Source: Venturia oleaginea | Taxonomy: Eukaryota; Ascomycota; Dothideomycetes; Venturiales; Venturiaceae | Assembly (NCBI GenBank): GCA_013176395.1 | Contig: JABMLP010000017.1 | Span: 124,001 to 188,000, forward strand | Direction of reading: 5' to 3' | Length of the DNA: 64,000 bases | Shown here: piece by piece, positions 44,417-54,000 of the stretch | Layout: the number at the start of each line of letters is the position of its first letter | Numbering within the stretch: position 1 is the stretch's first letter | Notes under the pieces: model-generated | Database searches by the model: none | Told to the model about the DNA's origin: nothing | What the model saw: the letters and a program-made list of their open reading frames with translations, nothing else | Made by a program: the position numbers and the translations under genes

Positions 44417-45449
44417 GCTGTTTGCCTGAGTTTTGCATGTTGATAGATACCGGTCGTGCGGACGATGTCTGTCGTCTGATGGATTTTTCTCGGATTTGGT
44501 TTTGGCAGCGAATAGCGGGTTTTGTTTCTTTGTGGACATAGCCATCATAGTCCAGTTCTTTTGGGGAAAGGTCGACCATGTAGGGCGTGATGATGATGAT
44601 AGTACTTGGGTTAGAGATACAAGAGTAATACAGGCCTTTTCAATCAATCCTCTGCCCTCAATTTGACTCTGTGAGTAGTTGTGATCTGAGTCTACGAAGT
44701 GAGATCATGGATCCTTCCTTAACCGCTTTCCGGCCATGAATACCTTTGATACTGCCAAAATGTGGGCGATCGATATTCGTCTCCAGTTACAAATAACGAG
44801 AGACGTGTTAGAGACCATGAAGGATAGTAAATTGATAGCCTGATCGGGCGTGGCAAGGTAATTGCTGCGCACACAATCACTTCCATCAGAGACGCTAAAA
44901 TTAAATCACAATCTACCACACTTCCAAGCCTTCATCCAGTCTTTCCGCCCACCAACCCACCAAATCCACAAGTCTCGTGATCAACCCCCCCCCCCTAAGC
45001 CTTGTGAATTCTAGGTAGGCCACGTTTCCTTGGCGCGGCAACGGATGGAAGTCGTAACGGTCCACACGTACCAACATATAAAAGTCCAAACCAGCGATTT
45101 GGGAGCGTCAGCATCGCCAGACCCGCACCAATCAGTGCAGCGCGACTCGTCAAAGAAGGAATACGACATTATCTTCGTTCCTTGACAACTCTCCCTCCTA
45201 GCAAGGAGAAAACATCAGCGTCTCCTCTCCGATTGCACATCGCACAAAAGTCGTCAATCGCAATCGCGAGTCGGAACCCCTTTGGATTCTTCTAGTCACG
45301 CAGGCGCCCCTGGTTATCTCGATACACACAAATCCGACACGTCTGCCGGACCATAGGTTCACTTCTCACGCTTGAATTATTCAAGGACGCCAGAAACTCA
45401 TCAATACCGATATCGAGACCGGAAGTATCATACTAGAGACAGCACCGAA
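44417..45449. other. Intergenic upstream of the RBR gene
   Basis: Includes a poly-C run at about 44987-44997 and the presumed promoter/5' UTR of the RBR gene. The last 78 bp before the ATG stay open in frame, but there is no upstream ATG. No gene seen. Confidence 0.45.
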
Positions 45450-47312
45450 ATGTCCAGCGGCGCTGAACAGGAGACGGCTGTGGGCAGCACACCAGCACCT
45501 CCGTTGGAAGCTAGCCTTGCAGGCTTTCGAGCTCAAACGAGGGAATGTGTCCTCTGCAATGATAGGAAATCATTGTGGGAAATCGAACAAATGCCGTGTG
45601 GACGCCACCACGTTTGCCGCGAGGGCTGTTTGCCGGATTACTTCGAAAATGCGATTGCAATGCAGTCATTGCATCCTCCAAAATGCTGCCATAGGAGGAT
45701 TGACATTGCGGATTTCAAACACATTCTGAAGGAGGACCTGATCGCGCGTTATCTCGAAAAGACTCAAGAATACCACACGGACCCTCGTCTTCGCCGGTAT
45801 TGTGCAAAGGACAACACATTCCTGCCTCCAGATTCGTACGAGGACTGCGGCAATAGCAAAGAGACCACCATTGCGCGGTGTAAGACGTGTAAGCAAGGAA
45901 CGTGTATCGTCTGCACAAACCTAGTACAGGTAAGTCTTCCTGACACCGAAGATGGCTTTTTGTTTTGCATCCTTCCATTCCAAATCAAGATTGATAAGTT
46001 TCTGGAGATTTCAGTAATCGAAATTGCCAGAAATGCATCAATATCAGTAAACTCATGAGGCAGTTCCAGTTGCTAACAGTATTTCAATAGCAAGGAAACC
46101 CGCCAACATTCAGACATGATTGTAAGCCAAAGATGGCGGAAACCAATACTGAGTACAGTGCGAGCAATCGTTTCAAGGGCTGCCCATTCTGCGGCCGTCT
46201 AGGTATTCTAGTTGATGCATGTAACCACATCACCTGCTCGTGCGGTGGAGAATGGTGTTTCATCTGTCTGGAGCCTATGGATGGTAGTCACGACCACCGC
46301 GACTGCGAAGATTACGGTGACCCCGTGTACGACGAAGAAGGTTACGATCCAAGAGGCTTTCACCGAGACACGGGCTTCGACCGCAAAGGCTTCACTCGGG
46401 CTGGCTATAACATTCGTGGGTTGAACCGAAAGGGTGAGCGGATGCAAGGCTTCGCGGACCGAGTACCCGGCCCCGAAGAGAGTGAGGAGGATAGATGGGA
46501 CCGAGAATGGCAAGATGCAGAAGACTTGGGCGAGGGTGGATTCGAAATCTTCATCACACAGGTATGTGAACAGCGTATCGATTCCATGCCAATATCGATT
46601 GGATTCTGGCAGCGTCTCGAGATTGATATGCTGGGTATTTCTCAATATCGATCTCGTATTGGAGGACTTTGGACAAAGACGACTAACCAATTTGCAGACC
46701 TTCGCAGAATTCGATGGTGATCCTGAAGGCCTCGCGCGCTACCGGGCGTGGATAATCGAGAATATGATGATAGATCCGGAAGATCTAAGGTTGCTGGCTG
46801 GCGAGGATATTGGAGATGATGAACTCGCCCCAAATCAGCATGGCGCGCCTCCACCGCAAGCAGGTTCAGAGATTGACGATCCGGATATTGATGAGAACGA
46901 TGCCCCGATCACCCGGGCGTGGATAATCGAGCATATGATGAGAGATGAGGAAGATCCAGGGTTGCTGGTTGGAGAGAATACTGGAGATGATGAACTCGCC
47001 CCAAATCAGCATGGCGCGCCTCAACCGCAAGCAGATTCAGAGATTGACGATCCGGATCTTGATGAGAACGCTGCCCCAATCACCGGTCCATCCCAGGCTC
47101 AACGCTCCTGTCAGCATGATTTCGAGTACCACCCTGGCACAATACGGTGTGATGTATGTACGTTGCATACAGAGGTTGATATCTTTGCCGCATGCCCAAC
47201 ATGCCGTGTAATGACATGTCTTGAATGCTCGCAAGACTTCTTGGGCAATGTTCAATCGAACTGGTCGGTGGATGAAGATGCGGAAGGCAAACTGGATGGC
47301 GATGTTGAGTGA
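45450..47312 (+). CDS. RBR-type (RING1-IBR-RING2) zinc-finger protein, probable E3 ubiquitin ligase
   Basis: Three exons, 45450-45929, 46091-46561 and 46698-47312, all phase 0, 521 residues. RING1 starts CVLCNDRKSLWEIEQMPCGR; the IBR region has YCAKDNTFLPPDSYEDCG and CKTCKQGTCIVC; RING2 has GCPFCGRLGILVDACNHITC with the catalytic-type Cys and CGGEWCFIC. Then a Gly/Arg-rich repeat (YDPRGFHRDTGFDRKGF), two tandem 57-residue acidic repeats, and an extra Cys-rich domain (CQHDFEYHPGTIRCDVC...CPTCRVMTCLEC) not usual in RBR ligases. Both introns are long (161 and 136 bp) and carry the hairpin family. Ligase activity is inferred. Confidence 0.85.
45982..46048 (+). repeat. Introner-like hairpin (RBR intron 1)
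   Basis: ATCAAGATTGATAAGTTTCT then GGAGA at the left and TTGCCAGAAATGCATCAATA then TCAG at the right: an imperfect inverted repeat matching the family, within the 161-bp intron 45930-46090. Confidence 0.65.
46586..46658 (+). repeat. Introner-like hairpin (RBR intron 2)
   Basis: CCATGCCAATATCGATTGGA then TTCTGGCAG, followed by CGAGATTGATATGCTGGG and TATTTCTCAATATCGATCTC then G. The last two parts form their own inverted repeat. Located in the 136-bp intron 46562-46697. Confidence 0.55.
46743..47084 (+). repeat. In-frame 171-bp tandem duplication in the RBR gene
   Basis: Two units of 171 bp (57 codons) starting CGGGCGTGGATAATCGAG at 46743 and 46914. Each encodes RAWIIE-MM, an acidic stretch, DDELAPNQHGAP and EIDDPD-DEN-APIT. 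The units differ by a few substitutions. Confidence 0.92.
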
Positions 47313-48802
47313 ATCGGAATACAGCGATGCTACTATTCTAAGTTACTAGACAGATATATTTGGAGCAAGAATTGGCTCATGTTGGTGACGCGTCAATTGA
47401 AGCAATCGACCGCGTTATCGGACGTTTGTCACGCTGTGATGGAGAAACCATTGGAGAAACAGGTGGGAGGGGTATTGACGTCCTGAAGAGTGATCTGATG
47501 ATGCAAGTTGATGCCGAAGTACGCGTTCACGAACGGTTCGGTTCCGGTGATAGGATTGCGCGTGGAGCGGATTATTAGAAGATCTTGACTGTAATCAACA
47601 GCTGCGTATAGCTTCTAGAATTGATATATGTTGAGGTTTGCCACTTGGTTTCGTCTGTAGTCTCTCCCTGTCTAGCTCATCCCAATTAGGCACTCCTTCC
47701 GCCGCCTACCAATTGAATCAAGAACTGCACTCTTCAACCTCGATAGCACAAGTCCTCAAGAATACATAAAGGCAATCCAGGACCCCGGCCAGGCTGGAAG
47801 ATGTTAAGACGTTGAAGTATCTCCGTGCATCTCCTATTTCTCTTGTTATAGCCCGGAACCACCTACCCGCTAGACAAGCACGAAGACGACTCTATCGACC
47901 GAATAGTCTACAATTGCTCTCGAGTTCTCTTTCACTAAGACCCTGTTATAAATTGGCATTCTGAACACGGCCTCCCTTGAGCTCCTGGATCATCCGTTGC
48001 TAATCCGTTAAATCGAGGCATTTCTCCACTTCTGTCTTCTTACCTGCCCTTCTCAGCACCTACGTCCTACATCGAAATAAAACATACTACAGGTTGGAAT
48101 CTAAAGAGATGGAGATGGATACCAGATGGTAACGATCTTGGTTCGAAGAGGGCGTGGCTGTGATCAGGGGCATATAGGCAGGCAGTACCTAAGACATGCA
48201 TTCCTCGCCAGTTTCAGGCTCGTCTTTGCGACACACAGATGCCCTGTTTGATACATGAGAGACCCTGGCATTGCATGGCACTTATTTACCACCTGATGGC
48301 TGCTTTAGGATTGGGCTGAGCATGATGGTTGGCACAAGAATCGATCGAACGATGCCAGAGCTTTCGTATTTATAGTGGCGCTTAATAGGTTAATGATTGA
48401 CCTTCCATTTGACCTGAGTTGAAGTGCGCTCTCGGTTGCCATTGGCATCATGTATGGTTAATTGGGCGAGGCATACGAAGGCGGGGAGATTCGGATTTTA
48501 TTGAGTTTGTATCCACAGCGACATGCTCCTATTTCCTTCCCCTTTTTTTCTCCCAGCACGCGGATTTCATTTTGGTGACTATGGAGAATTGGCAAGCTGG
48601 TCAAAAGAATAGAATATCCCGCGAATACCAATCTGGATCGATCCCTACATATCTCCATGTGAAAGTGATATGCTTCTTGTACTTGTACCACCCCATCAGC
48701 AGATGATTTTGAGACTGTTGAAACATCTTGGGATAGGAGCGTCTTGGCATTACATCAAGTTCAGGCAATGACCTCATACTTTCACTTCTAACGTAGTCTA
48801 TA
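47313..48802. other. Intergenic before the fold-back element
   Basis: A 72-codon plus-strand frame (47360-47578) has no recognisable domain. The rest shows only short frames. Confidence 0.45.
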
Positions 48803-49740
48803 ACGTAGTCTATAGGCCTATGCGCCATACATGCCTGTGCGCCAACCCTACCAAACGCGACGCGTTCCTCCATTACCACACGAGATGGTACCGCCACAAC
48901 GACAAGAGGCCTTACACCGAGAAAGTAGGCTTGAACTAGCTGTTCAAGCCTATAAAAACGGCGATTTTCAAAGCTATAGAGCTACCGCGCAAGCCCATGA
49001 CGTCCCACGAGATACCCTGCAACGCCGTATTGCTGGTACTCAACCACGACTTGGTTCTACCGCGAAAAACCGCCTCCTTACACCCACCGAAGAAGAGTAC
49101 CTTGTACAGCGTATACTTTCAATGGATGAACGCGGTATGCCACCTACTGTTGCCGCCGTACGGACTATGGCAAGCCTTTTAGCCAGTCAGCATGGCCAAC
49201 TCGTCTCTGCAGGCCAATGCTGGGTACGCAACTTTATTAACCGCCACGACGTACTTAAAATCGAAGTACAACCGCAAGTACGACTACCAGCGAGCAAAAT
49301 GCGAAGACCTAGACCTAATTCGAGCCTGGTTTGAACGCGTACGACGTACACAAGCTGAGCATGGCATCCTCGATGACGATATCTACAATTTTGACGAGAC
49401 TGGTTTTCAGATGGGGGTAATTTCAACTGCAAAGGTTGTTACAGGAGCAGATAAGGCTGGGAGACCGAGGACAACGCAGCCAGGCAACCGTGAGTGGGTT
49501 ACGGTTATTGAGGCTATTTGTGCGAAAGGGTTTCCAATCCCTCCGCTCGTTATTTTCGAGGCAGTAATGCACCAGGCAGCCTGGTATTCAGACGGGATCC
49601 TACCACCAGATTGGGCAATTGGCGTGAGCGAGAACGGCTGGACAACCAACGAGATAGGTCTCTGGTGGCTACAGCATTTTGATAGGCATACAAAGGACCG
49701 TACCGTCGGTCGCTACCGGCTCCTAATACTCGATGGCCAC
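48803..49740 (+). repeat. Left arm of the 938-bp inverted repeat
   Basis: Pairs with 50033-50969. It has one extra T in the run near 49257 (TACTTAAAATCG versus TACTAAAATCG in the other arm), which breaks the transposase frame in this arm only. Confidence 0.93.
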
Positions 49741-49770
49741 AGTCAGGCTCGTACGGAACAAGGCCTGTAG
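48831..49770 (+). pseudogene. Truncated, frameshifted transposase (left arm)
   Basis: Identical to the right-arm protein through MPVRQPYQTRRVPPLPHEMV... to NRHDVLK, then shifted by the extra T and stopped at 49334. The correct frame resumes and reads to LILDGH, where the arm ends and unrelated sequence takes over. First and second Asp regions remain, the third is absent. Confidence 0.9.
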
Positions 49771-50941
49771 CACTAAAACTACTTCGTATATTGTTTGTAT
49801 GCAGTGCTTCAGCGCGCGCTTGCTGGTAGAGAGGTAGAAACTCTTGCTTATCAATATGGTTGATACCAAGGCTCATTTTCTGCTCGACGAGGCGGCCGTA
49901 CGAACGCTTGAGGACTGAAAAGCAGCCGACATCGAGTGGCTGAAGGAGGTGCGACGAATGAGGGGGCATACAGAGCACAATAATTGAGTGGTCTAAGCAG
50001 TACTGGTCGAACTCAGGGGCAACGTGACTGCCGTGGCCATCGAGTATTAGGAGCCGGTAACGACCGACGGTACGGTCCTTTGTATGCCTATCAAAATGCT
50101 GTAGCCACCAGAGACCTATCTCGTTGGTTGTCCAGCCGTTCTCGCTCACGCCAATTGCCCAATCTGGTGGTAGGATCCCGTCTGAATACCAGGCTGCCTG
50201 GTGCATTACTGCCTCGAAAATAACGAGCGGAGGGATTGGAAACCCTTTCGCACAAATAGCCTCAATAACCGTAACCCACTCACGGTTGCCTGGCTGCGTT
50301 GTCCTCGGTCTCCCAGCCTTATCTGCTCCTGTAACAACCTTTGCAGTTGAAATTACCCCCATCTGAAAACCAGTCTCGTCAAAATTGTAGATATCGTCAT
50401 CGAGGATGCCATGCTCAGCTTGTGTACGTCGTACGCGTTCAAACCAGGCTCGAATTAGGTCTAGGTCTTCGCATTTTGCTCGCTGGTAGTCGTACTTGCG
50501 GTTGTACTTCGATTTTAGTACGTCGTGGCGGTTAATAAAGTTGCGTACCCAGCATTGGCCTGCAGAGACGAGTTGGCCATGCTGACTGGCTAAAAGGCTT
50601 GCCATAGTCCGTACGGCGGCAACAGTAGGTGGCATACCGCGTTCATCCATTGAAAGTATACGCTGTACAAGGTACTCTTCTTCGGTGGGTGTAAGGAGGC
50701 GGTTTTTCGCGGTAGAACCAAGTCGTGGTTGAGTACCAGCAATACGGCGTTGCAGGGTATCTCGTGGGACGTCATGGGCTTGCGCGGTAGCTCTATAGCT
50801 TTGAAAATCGCCGTTTTTATAGGCTTGAACAGCTAGTTCAAGCCTACTTTCTCGGTGTAAGGCCTCTTGTCGTTGTGGCGGTACCATCTCGTGTGGTAAT
50901 GGAGGAACGCGTCGCGTTTGGTAGGGTTGGCGCACAGGCAT
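49550..50941 (-). CDS. Fot/pogo-like DDE transposase, C-terminus replaced
   Basis: 463 codons from ATG at 50941. The N-terminal psq/HTH (RESRLELAVQAYKNGDFQSY), CENP-B-type domain (GMPPTVAAVRTMASLL; QCWVRNFINRH), then the DDE domain: first Asp in YNFDETGFQMG, second in LLILDGHGSHV, third in SSHLLQPLDVGCFS. After about residue 400 (GLVPYEPD) the frame enters the reverse complement of the left arm, so the normal tail with zinc knuckle is replaced by an artificial sequence (GHRVLGAGSDRRYG...). The catalytic core looks complete, so activity on the two 5' termini is conceivable but untested. Confidence 0.85.
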   Translation of the reverse strand: MPVRQPYQTRRVPPLPHEMVPPQRQEALHRESRLELAVQAYKNGDFQSYRATAQAHDVPRDTLQRRIAGTQPRLGSTAKNRLLTPTEEEYLVQRILSMDERGMPPTVAAVRTMASLLASQHGQLVSAGQCWVRNFINRHDVLKSKYNRKYDYQRAKCEDLDLIRAWFERVRRTQAEHGILDDDIYNFDETGFQMGVISTAKVVTGADKAGRPRTTQPGNREWVTVIEAICAKGFPIPPLVIFEAVMHQAAWYSDGILPPDWAIGVSENGWTTNEIGLWWLQHFDRHTKDRTVGRYRLLILDGHGSHVAPEFDQYCLDHSIIVLCMPPHSSHLLQPLDVGCFSVLKRSYGRLVEQKMSLGINHIDKQEFLPLYQQARAEALHTNNIRSSFSATGLVPYEPDCGHRVLGAGSDRRYGPLYAYQNAVATRDLSRWLSSRSRSRQLPNLVVGSRLNTRLPGALLPRK

Positions 50942-50969
50942 ATATGGCGCATAGGCCTATAGACTACGT
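50033..50969 (-). repeat. Right arm of the 938-bp inverted repeat
   Basis: Inverse of the left arm and one base shorter. It carries the undamaged 5' part of the transposase gene. Confidence 0.93.
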
Positions 50970-51149
50970 TAGTGTATATAGTCAGGCTTTATGCCATCAC
51001 TTAGGAAAGTAAGCCATTCAATCTTTTCTTCCCTCCACAAGCTGTTTCTAAGTCTTCAATGAATACTTTCCTGAACAGCTCTTATTTCAACAGAGACTTC
51101 TTCGAATCCTAATAGTTTACTTAGACCAGAATTTGCCTCTTTTCCTCTA

Positions 51150-51775
51150 ACGTATTCCACCACCGAGCCGGCCACACCACCGAGCCGGCCACTTTTCCTT
51201 GGCACAGCCCTTATCCTCTTCAACACGCAATGTCTCAACAACGCAACGCGATAGCCGTTCAAGAAGAAGGCAGAATTGATCTCGCTCTTCAGGCCTATAC
51301 CTCTGGCCAATTTCAAAGCCTGGGCACAATGCGCGAACGTGTAAAAAGGATATTGAGATATCTTGTTAAGGGATGGAATCCCTCTCCCTAGCTTATCCAT
51401 GACTGGATTTTCAATTGTTCTCTTATGTACTAGTTTGCCTTTGCAGTTATAATGATCTTTCCTCTTTTGTTATTTTGCAAGCTGTCATGTTCTATTTGAA
51501 GATACATTCTAGAAGGATCTATTTGTAAGAGGAGGATTATATATACAAGCTATCCTTCCTATACTTACACTTTCTTCCTTGTACTTAGATACTTTCAATT
51601 AAGTATTCTTTTTCTCTTTGCGAAATATCACTTAGGGAAGAACTCTTACATATCTTCTGAATCAGATAGCAGCACGACAGACTTGGAATCTATTGTTGAG
51701 AGCGATAAAATTGAAGAGGCTTGATATGAGTTGGTCGTGCCAAGGAAAAGTGGCCGGCTCGGTGGTGGAATGCGT
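51150..51775 (+). mobile_element. Deleted Fot-like element (MITE-like) carrying a nested solo LTR
   Basis: TA at 51148-51149 and 51776-51777. Ends match the 35760-37283 element (ACGTATTCCACCACCGAG; doubled CACCGAGCCGGCCA at the left, single at the right). Inside, the transposase start (from 51230) runs to FQSL and jumps at about 51317 to the zinc-knuckle region (GCACAATGCGCGAACGTG). Without the solo LTR the element would be about 335 bp, a typical non-autonomous size. Confidence 0.9.
51364..51650. mobile_element. Solo LTR of an LTR retrotransposon, probably Copia type
   Basis: 287 bp that start TGTTAAGGGATGG and end AACTCTTACA (TG...CA ends), flanked by the 5-bp duplication TATCT (51359-51363 and 51651-51655). 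Comparison with the uninterrupted sequence at 37145-37160 shows the insertion precisely. It holds TATATA-type sequence near 51539-51546. No internal retrotransposon genes remain, as expected after LTR-LTR recombination. Confidence 0.85.
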
Positions 51776-52629
51776 TAATCTAATTGTTAAATTCGAAAAC
51801 GATGATATGGCCTAAGATCACATGTTAGACCTTGGCAGAACCGCTTCTTTCATTTCTATTGCTCCAACAAACACAAACCTCCTTTTCATTAGGAATTCAT
51901 GTCATCTACGGAGCTATCTCCCGTGAGAAAATACGCAGCTACCAAAGATCAACTATTGACCTTTTGTTCTCGGTTTGGACCGGACCGCGCCCTCGATGAA
52001 AGACCCCTTACGACAAAGCAGCCGTCGCGTCGGACAGAAAAAGCTGCAGGAAACTTGTGTTTCTTCAAGGCATTTGCTCTCAGTGTCTCCGGGGAAAGGG
52101 GATGCCCGTGTTCTAGAGCATCGCCATGTTCGAGGATGCAGACACTCTGTTTTGGACTCGCTGTTGCCCGAATTTGCTTCGGTGTAGTCAACTTTCTTTT
52201 ACCACATCTCACCTCCTATTTCTCTCCTTGATGGATTCTCTGGACAAGTCCTTCAGTTTTACTCAGATCTTTGAAGTTGCCAATGCCAAGATGTTGTGAA
52301 TGCGTTGTGCGGATATCAGCCTTCCTGATTCCCAAACAGTTTCAGCATCAAACTTCAACCACTCGTGGCGGCTCCTGATGAACTTGTAAACAACACAAAA
52401 CCCTATCCTCTGACATCAAATCTTGGTATCAATGATGCTTCACGATGCTCTTTGCGTTGTAAGTCTGTTTTTAGCTGCTAAAGTCCCATGACCACGATCC
52501 TCAAAATTGTGTCCAACTTCTGGCAAAGTGGGTATAGTCTTCCTTTCTCTCTACTTTTCTAATTCTCCACCTTCCGTAATACGTTCTTTATCCACCCCAC
52601 TCAATTCTTTGGATCTCCTTCTCGCGATA
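51776..52629. other. Intergenic upstream of the secreted protein gene
   Basis: A 110-codon plus-strand frame (51899-52231) shows no recognisable domain and overlaps an equally long minus-strand frame. The last 150 bp are pyrimidine-rich, typical of a fungal core promoter/leader. Confidence 0.45.
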
Positions 52630-54000
52630 ATGAAATATTTCTGGTCTGTAGCCCTGGCTGGCTTCGTAGCTCTCTCCACTGCTGCACCGATTGTGGATAT
52701 ATCAGTGAATAGACCTGGCGGAGATATGGTCACAAAAAGACAAGGTACGCGAGTTTACTCTAACGTTTGGCTGCCCAACTAATCCTCGTCAAGATCTTTC
52801 GACTCTTCTCTCAAATCCTCAATCCAATGGACAGGCGAACGGCCAGATACCTCAGTCGCAAGGTCTAGGAAATCTTTTGACAGGTGGAGGGGTTTCCAGC
52901 AGTGGTTCTACTACTCCCGGCGTGCCAGCGGCCAGTGGGGGCATTGGAGGCATCTCAGCTGGAGATATATCGAGTTCCAACACTGGACTGACGCTATCAA
53001 GTCCCGGTTCAGGACAACAAGGCAATGATTTGTCGGGGCTTTCAGGGTCTCTTCAAAGTGGGCAGGGGCAAGGTAATAGCGGACAGCAAGCTGCACAACA
53101 AGCCGGAGCTGGAGTTTCTGGAAATCTCGGGGCCCTTTTGACGGCGACCTCCCAAGGTGGTGCAAATGGAGCGATTGTACAGAATGGAGATGGTATTGGA
53201 CAGATCGTGGCTGGAGTTGGCAATCTCGCTGATCTCCCTTCAACATTGGGTGCTACACAAGGCCAGCAAGGTCAAGGAATTGCACAGGGCCAAGGAGCTT
53301 CTGCAGGCCAGCAAGGTCAGCAGCAACAAGGTCAGCAGCAACAAGGTCAACAACAACAAGGTCAGCAACAACAAGGTCAGCAACAACAAGGCCAGCAGAC
53401 ACAAAGTCCAGCGAACGAGCCAAATCAGCAGCAACAGGGAAGTCAAACGAACGAACCTCAAAGTCAACGACCACCAAATCAAGCTTCCCCACAAAATGAG
53501 CCTCCAAGCACAGCTCCACGACCGGCCGGTGAGCCAACTGCTCCATCTGCCAGCACTTCACCACGTCCAAGTTCAGCAAACGAGCCAGCAACCCCGCCGG
53601 AGCCCAAGGAGCCCCAAGGCACAGCTCCGAAATCAGCAGGTTAGTGTTCATATATATTTCATTTTGGGAGATTTTAGAGCTGTCTCGAGAGTTCAGCGCA
53701 AATTCAGCGTAGTCTTGTAGCGTAGTTTCGCACAAGTTCAATGTAGCTTCGCGCATCCCAACATCAAGTCCCTCCTCGTTGATCCCGGCATGAACTGACT
53801 TCTTAATAGAAAGCGCTATACCTCTGCCAGCCTCGGCTCCGGCGTCTCCTAAGCCGGAAGAACCCTCTGCACCCCCTAAACCTGCCAGTTCCCCTGCACC
53901 AGCTGGCGTTCCACTTCCAAATGGAGTCCCAGTCCCAGTCCCTGAAGCACCGGCGCCACAAAATCCTTCCTCTGCGACGACCCCTGCTAGACCAGCGTAG
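52630..54000 (+). CDS. Secreted Gly/Gln/Pro-rich repeat protein (hypothetical)
   Basis: Three exons, 52630-52744, 52794-53639 and 53810-54000, give 383 residues. A signal peptide (MKYFWSVALAGFVALSTAAP) is followed by a short propeptide ending in KR (MVTKRQDLS), a Kex2-like cleavage site. The mature part is Gly/Ser-rich, then GQQQQ repeats (15-bp units at about 53312-53400), then Pro/Ser/Ala/Glu-rich to the end. No cysteines in the mature part and no GPI signal. A cell-wall-associated or adhesive role is possible but unproven. The second intron is long (170 bp) with GCGTAGT-like short repeats. Confidence 0.75.
53312..53400 (+). repeat. 15-bp coding minisatellite (GQQQQ)
   Basis: Five to six tandem copies of CAAGGTCAGCARCAA, differing only at third positions, encode QGQQQ units. 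Such repeats change number by slippage and alter surface proteins between strains. Confidence 0.9.

Larger units (their letters stand above)
48803..50969. mobile_element. Fold-back Fot/pogo-like element with 938-bp inverted arms
   Basis: Both ends are 5' ends of the same transposon: ACGTAGTCTATAGGCCTATG at the left and its inverse at the right, each flanked by TA (48801-48802, 50970-50971). Arms 48803-49740 and 50033-50969 are near identical; I found one 1-bp indel and only two or three substitutions. The 292-bp centre (49741-50032) continues the right copy only. In effect the 3' end of a transposon was replaced by an inverted copy of its 5' 938 bp. The right-hand transposase frame still has the three catalytic aspartates. 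Confidence 0.93.
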
